Shown piece by piece: positions 26,324 to 33,788 of a stretch of 39,753 nucleotides of DNA (within the stretch, counting starts at the first letter, position 1; every line of letters begins with the position of its first letter). Source of the stretch: Tannerellaceae bacterium (GTDB taxonomy: Bacteria; Bacteroidota; Bacteroidia; Bacteroidales; Tannerellaceae); NCBI GenBank assembly GCA_031266215.1, contig JAISBL010000128.1:1-39753 (forward strand), written 5' to 3'. A program made the position numbers and the translations under genes. The notes beneath the pieces were generated by a model that was not told the origin of the DNA, did no database searches, and saw nothing but the letters and a program-made list of their open reading frames with translations.

Positions 26324-27388
26324 ATGACTGGTAATGTAAATACAAAACAAAAGGGAAAAGCCTCCATCCTCCTGATTTATACCGGAGGGACTATCGGTAT
26401 GATCGAAAACCCCGAAACCGGCGCACTTGAATCCTTCAACTTCCGGCACCTGAGAGAACATATGCCGGAACTGAAAAAGATGGGATGCGACGTATCTGCA
26501 TATCAGTTCGATCCCCCGGCCGACTCGGCAGAAATGGGCCCCGAAGGCTGGCAGAAGATCGTGGAGATAATCTCGGAAAATTATCATATGTATGACGGAT
26601 TCGTAGTGCTTCACGGTACCGACACTATGGCTTACACCGCTTCGGCCCTGAGCTTTATGCTGGAAAACCTGAGCAAACCGGTCATCCTCACCGGATCGCA
26701 ACTGCCAATCGGTATGTTGCGTACCGACGGTAAGGAAAACCTTATAACGGCTATCGAGATAGCCGCCGCCTGCGAAGGCGGGCTGCCGATGGCGCCCGAA
26801 GTTTGCATCTTCTTTGAAAACACCCTCCTGCGTGGCAACCGTACGCGCAAGATCAATGCAGATAACTTCAACGCTTTCCGCTCCTACAACTACCCCCCGC
26901 TGGCACAGGCCGGGGTGCTCATAAGATATGACTCGGCCCAGATATACCGCCCCGCGTTGCGCAAACCGCTGAAAACGCACCTGTCGCTTGATCGCAATAT
27001 TGCGATACTGAAACTCTTCCCCGGCATGTCGGCCGGAGTGACCGAAAGCATACTGAATGCGCCCGGACTAAAAGCCGTGGTTATGGAAACCTTCGGAAGT
27101 GGTAACGCCCCGCGCCAGGAATGGTTCATCAACATGCTGCGCCGGGCTGTGGAAGGCGGACTGGTGATAGTGAACGTCACCCAGTGCGTCGGCGGAAGCG
27201 TGGAAATGCTAAGGTACGAAACGGGACAGAAACTGCTTGAGGCAGGCGTGATAAGCGGATACGACAGCACGACGGAAAGCGCCGTTACCAAACTTATGTA
27301 CCTCTTCGGTCAGGGGCTGACGCCGGAGGAAGTGAAAGAGCACATGAACTGTTCGCTCATCGGAGAGATTACCATACCTGATAAATGA
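26324..27388 (+). CDS. ansA: Type I L-asparaginase
   Basis: Cytosolic enzyme that hydrolyses L-asparagine to aspartate and ammonia. It has both catalytic signatures: YTGGTIGM with the nucleophile threonine at residue 23, and LHGTDTMAYTASALSF with Thr99 and Asp100; SQLPIGMLRTDGKENL supplies the conserved lysine region. 354 residues matches the bacterial type I (AnsA) group. There is no signal peptide. Several residues extend before the first strand (MTGNVNTKQKGKASILLIYT), and no other start codon lies before TGGTIG, which supports the ATG at 26324 despite the very short leader. The next gene follows after 4 bases. Confidence 0.95.
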   Translation: MTGNVNTKQKGKASILLIYTGGTIGMIENPETGALESFNFRHLREHMPELKKMGCDVSAYQFDPPADSAEMGPEGWQKIVEIISENYHMYDGFVVLHGTDTMAYTASALSFMLENLSKPVILTGSQLPIGMLRTDGKENLITAIEIAAACEGGLPMAPEVCIFFENTLLRGNRTRKINADNFNAFRSYNYPPLAQAGVLIRYDSAQIYRPALRKPLKTHLSLDRNIAILKLFPGMSAGVTESILNAPGLKAVVMETFGSGNAPRQEWFINMLRRAVEGGLVIVNVTQCVGGSVEMLRYETGQKLLEAGVISGYDSTTESAVTKLMYLFGQGLTPEEVKEHMNCSLIGEITIPDK

Positions 27389-27392
27389 GAGT

Positions 27393-28202
27393 ATGAAACT
27401 GTATTTCCTCAGCCTGGCAAGCGGAAGCAGTGGGAACTGCTATTACCTTGGAACCGACGGATACGGCATACTTATCGATGCCGGCATAGGTATCAGGACT
27501 ATCAAAAAGGTGCTTAAAGAAAGCCGTATAGACTTTGACAATATCATGGCCCTGCTGATCACACACGATCATGCCGACCATATCAAAACGGCCGGGCTCC
27601 TTGGCGAAAAGTACAGTATACCCGTCTACGCCACCCGGGCCGTGCATGAAGCCATGACCCACAACCGGTACGTGGAGGAAAGGCTGAGCGAGGCGTCGCG
27701 ACGGATAGTAGAGAAGGAAACGCCCTTCGGGATACGCGACTTTGACATCACAGCCTTTGAGGTGCCTCACGACAGCGCCGACAACGTAGGGTATTATATC
27801 CGCTTCGGCAGCCGCGCCTTCACCTTCGCCACCGATGTCGGGCACATCACCGAAACGGTGAGCCGGTATATGTGCATGGCCAACCACCTGATAATAGAAG
27901 CTAATTACGACGAAGAGATGCTGAGGTCGGGCACATACCCGCAATTTCTTAAAGACCGCGTCTCCAGCCCCACCGGGCACCTTAGCAACCGCGAAGCCGC
28001 CGAGTTCCTCGCAACACACTATCATCCCGGACTTAAAGACGTCTGGCTCTGCCACCTCAGCCGCGACAACAACCATCCCGAACTGGCGCACAAGACCGTA
28101 AACATACGCCTCTTCAGCGAAGGCATACGCGTGGGCAAAGACGTAAACCTCACCACCCTCAAACGCTCCACCCCCTCAGACCTGTACGTATTCGATTCTT
28201 AG
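27393..28202 (+). CDS. MBL-fold metallo-hydrolase, YycJ/WalJ-like
   Basis: Cytosolic metallo-beta-lactamase-fold hydrolase. The N-terminus FLSLASGSSGNCYYLGTDG is the YycJ/WalJ hallmark. The metal motif THDHADH is at residues 57-63 with further ligands in EVPHDSADNVGYYI and FATDVGHIT and a late histidine near HLSRDNNHPE. 269 residues, complete. YycJ-family proteins have been linked to 5'-3' exonuclease activity in mismatch repair and to cell-wall control; which applies here is unknown. Ends 9 bases before the convergent hypF stop. Confidence 0.92.
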   Translation: MKLYFLSLASGSSGNCYYLGTDGYGILIDAGIGIRTIKKVLKESRIDFDNIMALLITHDHADHIKTAGLLGEKYSIPVYATRAVHEAMTHNRYVEERLSEASRRIVEKETPFGIRDFDITAFEVPHDSADNVGYYIRFGSRAFTFATDVGHITETVSRYMCMANHLIIEANYDEEMLRSGTYPQFLKDRVSSPTGHLSNREAAEFLATHYHPGLKDVWLCHLSRDNNHPELAHKTVNIRLFSEGIRVGKDVNLTTLKRSTPSDLYVFDS

Positions 28203-28211
28203 AATGCTCCT

Positions 28212-30479
28212 TTAAAGTCCGCCCGTGGCGGTGGCTGCGGCGGCGCATTGGCCCACAGATATCCCGGCGTCATTGCACGGTACACGAGAGGGAATATACA
28301 AGGGGACAGACTGCGATGCAAACAACCCCTGAAGCATGACGGTAATAAACCTGTTCTGAAAACAACCGCCCGACACGCACACGCCTGACGCGCCGGTCTG
28401 CTCAACCAGCCGCCTGGCCTTGCCGGCAAACAGATGCGCCATCGTAGCATGAAAACGCGCAGAGACATACCCCGCCGGCGCACCCTCAGCCATATCCTGC
28501 AAAATACCCTCCATTACCGGGCGGAAAGATACCACCTCAGCATCCGCGTCGAGCCGGTAAGCCGGCGGAGGGGCCGTTATCCACCCGGAGGCCGACTGCT
28601 CCAGCAGTACGGGAGCCTCGCCCTGATGCGACGCCACGTCGCATAGGTCCAGCAGTGATGCCACGGCGTCAAACAACCGTCCGGCGGCCGATGTCTGCGG
28701 TGTACGAATCCCCAGGTCTATCATGCGGCGCAGACGGGTGATGCGATCTTCGCCCACCCTGCCGGCGAACCCCGCAGGGAAGGGCAGACCCCAGGCATGC
28801 AGGCAGGCCGTCGCCATCCGCCACGGTTCGAGCGCGGCCTTGTCGCCCCCCGGCAGAGGTAGGTACTCAAAGTGAGAGAGGCGGCGGTAAGATTTCCGGT
28901 CGCAAAGCAGAAACTCTCCGCCCCAGGTATGACCGTCATCGCCCATCCCGGCCCCGTCCATCACGACGGCCACCACCGGCCGGTGCAGTCCATACTCCAC
29001 CATACAGGCCACCGCATGGGCATGATGATGCTGCACCCTGAGCAAAGGAAGACCCAGAGCGGAAGACATACGTGCGGCCTCCAGCGACGAGAGGTAGCCC
29101 GGATGCATGTCGCATGCCAGCCGGCGGGCGGTGAAGCGGAACAAGCGCCCGAAGCTCTCCATCGCCCCGGTGTAAAACGTGAGGGTCTCCCAGTTCTTCA
29201 GGTCTCCTATGTGCTGGCTCTGCAATATCACGTCACCCTTGCCGATGGCAAACGTATTTGACTGCTCGGCCCCGAATGCCAGTACACCCTCCACCCGGTC
29301 TCCGGCCGGTAACGGCTCAGGCGCATAGCCCCGCGAACGGCGTATCAGACACGGCAGCGGGCCGCAGAACTGCACAACTGAATCGTCCACACGGTTATGT
29401 ATCGCCCTGTTATGATGCATTACGAGAGGCACGTCCCTGCCGAACTGCTCCGCGGCGTCGGCTTCGCTGATAGCTATAGGCATCTCACCGCGGTTACCGC
29501 TGGTCATCACTAAGGCTGGCGTCTTCAGACGGCTGAACCAGTCATAATGCAGAGGCATATACGGCAGCATGACGCCAAGGGTGTGCATGCCCGGATTGAC
29601 CCCATGTGCCAGACCGGCACGCTGTTCCACAATTACAATAGGCCGCCGCCAGGAACCGATGAGGGCAGCCTCCTCTTCGCTCACTGCGGCATATTCGCCC
29701 AGCGCTTCCATGCTGCGGAACATTATGGCGAAAGGACGGCTGTCGCGCCCCTTGATCAGCCGTAACCTGTTGACGGCCCGTTCCTGAAGGGCGTCGCACA
29801 CCAGATGATAGCCACCCACGCCTTTGGCTGCTATCACCTCGCCCGCCTCCAGCAGTCCGGCCGAAAGGTCGAGCAATTCGTCATACGCCCCGGCCACCCT
29901 GTCGTCGTACAGGGCATAATAAGAAGGCCCGCAATGGTTGCAGGCAACAGGTTGGGCGTGGAAGCGGCGGTCGGTAGCCTCCTCGTACTCACGCCGGCAG
30001 TCGGGACACATATCGAAGACACTCATTGTAGTCTGCTCCCGGTCGTAAGGCAAGTCGCGCATGATAGAGAAGCGCGGCCCGCAGTTCGTACAGTTGATAA
30101 AAGGATAGCCCAGTCTCAGAGGCTGCCTTGTGCGATCGTCCATGCACTCGCGGCAGACGGCAATGTCGGGCGACACCTGCGTCACCTCACCTCCGCCCTC
30201 CCGGCTCGGGGAGATGGTAAAGCCTGCGTAATTCCACTCTCCGGCCGTGTCGTCAACTTCGATAATATGAATGGAAGCAACATCCGGACACTCGGCACGT
30301 AAGCGTCCGATGAAACGCCGGCAGGCATCCTCCGAAGGGAAAACAGCGCGTATAACGACACCTGCCGTATAATTCACAACCTCGCCGCTCACACCCTCCT
30401 CGCAGGCGATACGATAGACAAAAGGTCTGAACCCCACACCCTGCACCAATCCCCGCACACGAATGGTCCTGCATAACAT
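28212..30479 (-). CDS. hypF: Hydrogenase maturation carbamoyltransferase HypF
   Basis: Makes thiocarboxamide from carbamoyl phosphate and ATP on HypE, the source of the cyanide ligands of [NiFe]-hydrogenases. Domain order: acylphosphatase (VRGLVQGVGFRPFVYRIA), a double zinc finger with the canonical spacing CX2C-X17-CX2C-X24-CX2C-X18-CX2C, a YrdC-like domain (AAKGVGGYHLVCDA), and a Kae1-like domain (VQHHHAHAVACMVEYG, VMDGAGMGDDGHTWGGEF). 755 residues, full length. The ATG at 30479 is preferred over the in-frame TTG at 30485. No hypA-E or hydrogenase genes lie in this window, so the partner genes must be elsewhere or absent. Confidence 0.96.
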   Translation of the reverse strand: MLCRTIRVRGLVQGVGFRPFVYRIACEEGVSGEVVNYTAGVVIRAVFPSEDACRRFIGRLRAECPDVASIHIIEVDDTAGEWNYAGFTISPSREGGGEVTQVSPDIAVCRECMDDRTRQPLRLGYPFINCTNCGPRFSIMRDLPYDREQTTMSVFDMCPDCRREYEEATDRRFHAQPVACNHCGPSYYALYDDRVAGAYDELLDLSAGLLEAGEVIAAKGVGGYHLVCDALQERAVNRLRLIKGRDSRPFAIMFRSMEALGEYAAVSEEEAALIGSWRRPIVIVEQRAGLAHGVNPGMHTLGVMLPYMPLHYDWFSRLKTPALVMTSGNRGEMPIAISEADAAEQFGRDVPLVMHHNRAIHNRVDDSVVQFCGPLPCLIRRSRGYAPEPLPAGDRVEGVLAFGAEQSNTFAIGKGDVILQSQHIGDLKNWETLTFYTGAMESFGRLFRFTARRLACDMHPGYLSSLEAARMSSALGLPLLRVQHHHAHAVACMVEYGLHRPVVAVVMDGAGMGDDGHTWGGEFLLCDRKSYRRLSHFEYLPLPGGDKAALEPWRMATACLHAWGLPFPAGFAGRVGEDRITRLRRMIDLGIRTPQTSAAGRLFDAVASLLDLCDVASHQGEAPVLLEQSASGWITAPPPAYRLDADAEVVSFRPVMEGILQDMAEGAPAGYVSARFHATMAHLFAGKARRLVEQTGASGVCVSGGCFQNRFITVMLQGLFASQSVPLYIPSRVPCNDAGISVGQCAAAATATGGL

Positions 30480-30498
30480 ATACAACTCCTTTTTGCCT

Positions 30499-30506
30499 CA
30501 AAGATA
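30499..30506 (-). promoter_or_regulatory. -7 element for hypF
   Basis: Minus strand reads TATCTTTG, exact TAnnTTTG, about 20 bases upstream of the ATG at 30479. The -33 box is not clear. Confidence 0.5.
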
Positions 30507-30589
30507 AAGAAATGCCGCCACACCCGCCTCCCCGAAGCCGGTCGTGACGAAAGCCTCCCCTCGCCGTCATTTGCGGGTGAGGCAAAGGA

Positions 30590-30623
30590 GGCTGTCTCAA
30601 TCTTTTGAAACAGGCCCTTTTTT
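30590..30623 (+). terminator. Terminator-like hairpin upstream of the second ECF sigma gene
   Basis: Stem GGCTGTCTCAA (30590-30600) with TTGAAACAGGCC (30605-30616), then CTTTTTT. It has the form of a rho-independent terminator on the plus strand but no plus-strand gene lies directly upstream. It shares AAAGGAGGCTGTC with the insertion sequence end at 39260, so it may be an old element end. It touches the -33 box of the sigma promoter. Confidence 0.55.
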
Positions 30624-30651
30624 GATGTATAGCTGTTTTTGCATATATTTA
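30621..30651 (+). promoter_or_regulatory. Promoter of the second ECF sigma operon
   Basis: TTTG (30621-30624), 19-base spacer, TATATTTA (30644-30651; seven of eight consensus bases). The ATG at 30668 is 17 bases further on. Confidence 0.6.
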
Positions 30652-30667
30652 CGGTCAAAATGAAAGG

Positions 30668-31219
30668 ATGCGACAGTACACTGAAGATGAGCTTATAGAG
30701 CGTTTACGAAATCCATCTACTCTGAGAGACGCTTTTGCGCATGTGGTAAGTTTGTATGGTGAGAAGTTGTATTGGCAAATACGTAAGATGGTCTTAAATC
30801 ACGATGACACAAACGACTTACTGCAAAATACATTTTTGAAAGCATGGACAAGCATAGACTATTTCAGGGGTGACGCAAAATTATCGACATGGTTGTACAA
30901 GATAGCCATAAATGAATGTATCACCTTTCTGCATCGCCAACGTACAATGAATAATGTATCTATAGACGATACTGACGTGTTTCTGATGGAACGATTAAAA
31001 GGAGACGCCTATTTTGATGGTGATAAAGCACAGATGAAATTGCAGGAAGCTATACTGATGTTACCTGAAAAGCAGCGTTTGGTATTCAACCTGAAATACT
31101 ATGAAGAGATGAAATATGAGAACATGTCTGACATATTGGGAACGTCTGTAGGAGCGCTTAAAGCCTCCTATCATCACGCCGTGAAAAAAATAGAAGAGTT
31201 TTTAGCAAAAGATATTTAA
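30668..31219 (+). CDS. ECF-type RNA polymerase sigma factor
   Basis: Second ECF sigma factor, not linked to FecR or SusC. Region 2 at about residues 21-90 (DDTNDLLQNTFLKAWTSIDY, KLSTWLYKIAINECITFLHR). Region 4 at about 122-178 (LPEKQRLVFNLKYYEEMKYE, then SVGALKASYHHAVKKIEEFL). 183 residues. Noticeably more AT-rich than the adjacent hypF gene. Followed after 44 bases by a small membrane protein and then an LTxxQ-like periplasmic protein, an arrangement that suggests sigma factor, membrane anti-sigma factor and periplasmic sensor. Target genes are unknown. Confidence 0.94.
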   Translation: MRQYTEDELIERLRNPSTLRDAFAHVVSLYGEKLYWQIRKMVLNHDDTNDLLQNTFLKAWTSIDYFRGDAKLSTWLYKIAINECITFLHRQRTMNNVSIDDTDVFLMERLKGDAYFDGDKAQMKLQEAILMLPEKQRLVFNLKYYEEMKYENMSDILGTSVGALKASYHHAVKKIEEFLAKDI

Positions 31220-31263
31220 ACCTTTCATACGATTGGAAGTCAAAAAAACATAAAAATGGAAAA

Positions 31264-31659
31264 ATGAGAGAAGAAACTCGAAAACTGGACTATTTGAAAG
31301 GGGATAATCCTTTTCGTGTACCGGAAGATTACATCGAAGACCTTACGCCCCGGATTATGAGCAGGTTGCCTGAAAAGACAGAGTATGTGGCGCCCCAAAA
31401 GGTCGTTATTATGGATTATATGCGGCCGTGGATTTACCTGGCGGCTGTTTTTGCCGGGCTTGGGTTATTTGTTAATTTACTGATTGGCAATGATGATTTA
31501 GATGATATGGTCGTTGTAGATTCTCTTCGGGTTCAGAATAATATATTTCAGGAGGCTTTATCTTCCATACAGGCAGAAGAAGATTCCGACTATCTGGAAT
31601 ACATCGAATCACAATATGTAGGTTATATATTCGCAGAAGAAACGGGCGATTACGAATGA
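31264..31659 (+). CDS. Small single-pass membrane protein, candidate anti-sigma factor
   Basis: 131 residues. The cytoplasmic N-terminal region (about 1-53) starts MREETRKLDYLKGDNPFRVP and contains DYIEDLTPRIMSRLPEK. One membrane helix at about 55-74 (PWIYLAAVFAGLGLFVNLLI) and an acidic C-terminal part follow. The DNPFRVPEDYxE opening is common in short Bacteroidales proteins encoded after ECF sigma factors. I infer an anti-sigma role from position and topology; no anti-sigma domain is clear. The ATG overlaps a three-codon upstream frame (ATGGAAAAATGA). Confidence 0.8.
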   Translation: MREETRKLDYLKGDNPFRVPEDYIEDLTPRIMSRLPEKTEYVAPQKVVIMDYMRPWIYLAAVFAGLGLFVNLLIGNDDLDDMVVVDSLRVQNNIFQEALSSIQAEEDSDYLEYIESQYVGYIFAEETGDYE

Positions 31660-31686
31660 ACTAAAGAAAAAAGGGTCTAATTAGCA

Positions 31687-31694
31687 TATTTTTG
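31687..31694 (+). promoter_or_regulatory. Possible internal -7 element before the LTxxQ-like gene
   Basis: TATTTTTG fits TAnnTTTG, 14 bases before the ATG at 31709. There is no clear -33 box, so it may be chance in AT-rich DNA. Confidence 0.3.
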
Positions 31695-31708
31695 TAATAT
31701 TTCTTTGT

Positions 31709-32179
31709 ATGAATAAAATATTTGTTTCTATATTTGGGGTGTTAATAACGCTGGCTTTGCCTGTGGGATACGCGCAAAATAAGTTGAGTGGCCAGTTTGA
31801 TAAGGAATCATTTTTGGTAAAGAGAAGTGCTTTTATTGTTGCAGAGCTTGGCCTCACACCACAAGAGGAAGAATTGTTTATTCCTCTGTTGGAAGAATTA
31901 CAACAAAAGAAATATGAAGCAGGGCAGAAATGCAGAAAACTTTCCAAGGAAATTAAGCAAAAAAAGAACCCAAACAATCTGGATTATCTGAATACGATAG
32001 ACGAGTGTTTAGATGTTGGTATAAAAGAAGCTGAATTAGAAAAAGAATATTACGAAAAGTTCAAGAAAGTTTTGTCGGCTGCGAAACTTTACAAATATAA
32101 AGATGTTGAATATATGTTTGCGAGGGAATTTGTAAAGAATTCCGGAAGGCCGCCGGAAAGACCTGGACGAAGAAGGTAA
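31709..32179 (+). CDS. Small periplasmic LTxxQ/Spy-CpxP-like helical protein
   Basis: 156 residues. Signal peptide at residues 1-22 (ending LPVGYA). The mature part is all-helical with LGLTPQEEELFIPLLEELQQ near residues 47-66, which resembles the LTxxQ motif of Spy/CpxP periplasmic stress chaperones, followed by charged helices (CRKLSKEIKQKKN, KEAELEKEYYEKFKKVLSAA) and a basic tail (RPPERPGRRR). Third gene of the sigma operon; in other bacteria LTxxQ-like proteins sense metal or misfolded protein for an ECF sigma factor. Closed by a terminator at 32252. Family membership is a motif-level call. Confidence 0.75.
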   Translation: MNKIFVSIFGVLITLALPVGYAQNKLSGQFDKESFLVKRSAFIVAELGLTPQEEELFIPLLEELQQKKYEAGQKCRKLSKEIKQKKNPNNLDYLNTIDECLDVGIKEAELEKEYYEKFKKVLSAAKLYKYKDVEYMFAREFVKNSGRPPERPGRRR

Positions 32180-32251
32180 TAGTATATATTAAAATATTAT
32201 CATTATTTGTGTTTTTTGTTTAGATTTAGTTTTGGCGTTTAAGTTAAGGGA

Positions 32252-32282
32252 GGGGTGGCGACGTGATGTCGGTACCCCTTTT
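32252..32282 (+). terminator. Rho-independent terminator of the second sigma operon
   Basis: GGGGTGGCGAC (32252-32262) pairs with GTCGGTACCCC (32268-32278) apart from a 2x2 internal mismatch, and TTTT follows. It lies about 70 bases past the stop at 32179. Confidence 0.65.
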
Positions 32283-32395
32283 GTTATTCGTCCGGCACAG
32301 GCGGCTGCTATATGGTGCAAATTCCTGACGAACCCTAATAGTGGGATAATTTCTAAAAGCAATAATGTTCATTACGAGATGAAATCTGAAGGTAG

Positions 32396-33411
32396 TTGCA
32401 GGCAAAATATCAGCCTGATCTGAAACATGTAGTTGCCGACTGGACCGATGCCGATAACCTGCCTACCTTCGAAGAAGGAAGCGTCGTGGCCGGGTTTAAT
32501 CCTGTTGTTTCCTCCAGCCAGGGCGTTAGCATCAACAATTACAGCGTGGATTATTCAGAAGCTACTGTCCCTGCTTCCGCACAGTTGTATTATGTGAGTA
32601 CATCAAATGTCAAACCTACCGCCACGGTTGAAGCCCTTAACGGCACGCATTCTGGTGCTATCAGTGTCAATATCAGCAATCCGGTTGCGGTGACTTACAC
32701 CGCAGGCTACATGAGCACTGTCACTATCAGTCTGTCCGTAACGAAAGTGCCTGTTGACCTCAGGGTCAATCTTGCCGGCAACGGCGGCGATGCGCAGACC
32801 GTCAACATTATAAGCGTGCCGCCTTATACCGATACGAGGTATCCTACCCAGGAGCCGTACAAGCCGGTGCTCAGGTGGGCCTGTATATACAGTGGGGACG
32901 TAATACCGGTTTTTACAAGGTCTCATATAGTGCAGCAACCGACACTATTGCAGGCCCTCTTGCCGCAGATGATCCGGGCAAAAAAGTCATCCTCAGCACC
33001 AGCGGCGACTGGTTAACACTCGCATCCAGGAATGACCTGCTCTGGTCAGGCGAAAATGCGCAGGGCCCCTGTCATGACGGATGGAAGGTTCCCTCAAAGG
33101 CAGACTTTAGCAGTCTCATAGCAGATTATGGCACAAAGACGAACCCCGCCACTTCGGACAGAAGGTGGAAGTCAACCGGCAGTAACAGAGAGCTCTTTTA
33201 TTTCGTGGCAGGAGGATACTTCCCTGTTGCCAGTACTACCACTTTACCTGGTAATGCCGGAACAAATACAAACATGAATGCAGCCGTATAGTCATCTGAT
33301 GTAGATGCTTTGAAGGGGCATTTCTGGTATTTAGCCACTACTTACAATACAGTTGATGGCCAGTCGGTTAACCGATCCTGGTGTTTACCCTTACGCTGCG
33401 TACAGCAATAA
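32396..33411 (+). pseudogene. Decayed FISUMP-type (fimbrillin-associated) surface protein gene
   Basis: Remnant of a secreted protein. Frame one (from 32396) encodes a beta-rich stretch (DWTDADNLPTFEEGSVVAGF to RYPTQEPYKPVLRW). It shifts frame near 32870, after which LYIQWGRNTGFYKVSYSA and GPCHDGWKVPSKADFSSLI match the Fibrobacter-succinogenes-major-paralogous-type domain. An in-frame TAG at 33289-33291 interrupts it, but coding character continues in the same frame to the family-typical end (SWCLPLRCVQQ, stop 33409-33411). A stop at 32393 just upstream and the lack of a signal peptide show the 5' end is lost. At least three lesions, so not a functional gene unless the assembly is wrong. Confidence 0.75.
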
Positions 33412-33476
33412 TATAAAACCAATTTGGAGTAATACCCATAGCCTTCCTTAGCATGTGAATATCTGCGTTTTTCGGG

Positions 33477-33528
33477 GCGGGCGTCTTTTCCTCCGGGTGA
33501 ATCCGGGGAAAGACGCCCGCTGCTTTTT
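33477..33528 (+). terminator. Strong rho-independent terminator after the FISUMP pseudogene
   Basis: GCGGGCGTCTTTTCC (33477-33491) pairs with GGAAAGACGCCCGC (33507-33520) with one bulged T, then TGCTTTTT. It survives although the gene is broken. It opens the gene-poor stretch 33412-33788. Confidence 0.85.
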
Positions 33529-33556
33529 GGGTGCCATTGCCTCTTGTCGTGCAGTC

Positions 33557-33593
33557 TTAAAGACTTAAAGACATTAAGACTTTAAGTCTTTAA
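33557..33593. other. AT-rich 14-bp perfect hairpin
   Basis: TTAAAGACTTAAAG (33557-33570) and CTTTAAGTCTTTAA (33580-33593) are exact complements with a 9-base loop. The arms themselves are built of repeated CTTAAAGA-like words. It sits between the terminator and dsbD. The rest of this gap shows nothing else except a 16-base word also found at 132-147. Confidence 0.6.
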
Positions 33594-33747
33594 TGTGAGT
33601 AATTCTCCGGGCTGCGCCCTGTGTCGACTAGCTTTCTTACATCTGACTCAGGAAACGCTCTTAATATTTTCCTGCTTTAAAATTTAAACAGGCTCTTGAT
33701 AGATGAAAATATATTTAGATGCGTCATCCCGGAGGATGGGACATGAG

Positions 33748-33778
33748 TTGCCCGTAAGTAGGTAAAGTTGTATCTTTG
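33748..33778 (+). promoter_or_regulatory. Promoter of dsbD
   Basis: TTG (33748-33750), 20-base spacer, TATCTTTG (33771-33778). A small hairpin (GTCATCC/GGATGGGAC, 33723-33742) lies just upstream. The position of the -7 box rules out a start codon upstream of about 33782. Confidence 0.7.
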
Positions 33779-33788
33779 TCGGATTAAA

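Noticed and set aside
32232..32423. 63-codon frame upstream of the FISUMP remnant
   Set aside because: It overlaps a terminator hairpin at 32252-32282 and shows no family similarity.
33768..33788. Upstream TTG start for dsbD
   Set aside because: It lies on the -7 promoter box (33771-33778), so it would not be in the mRNA.
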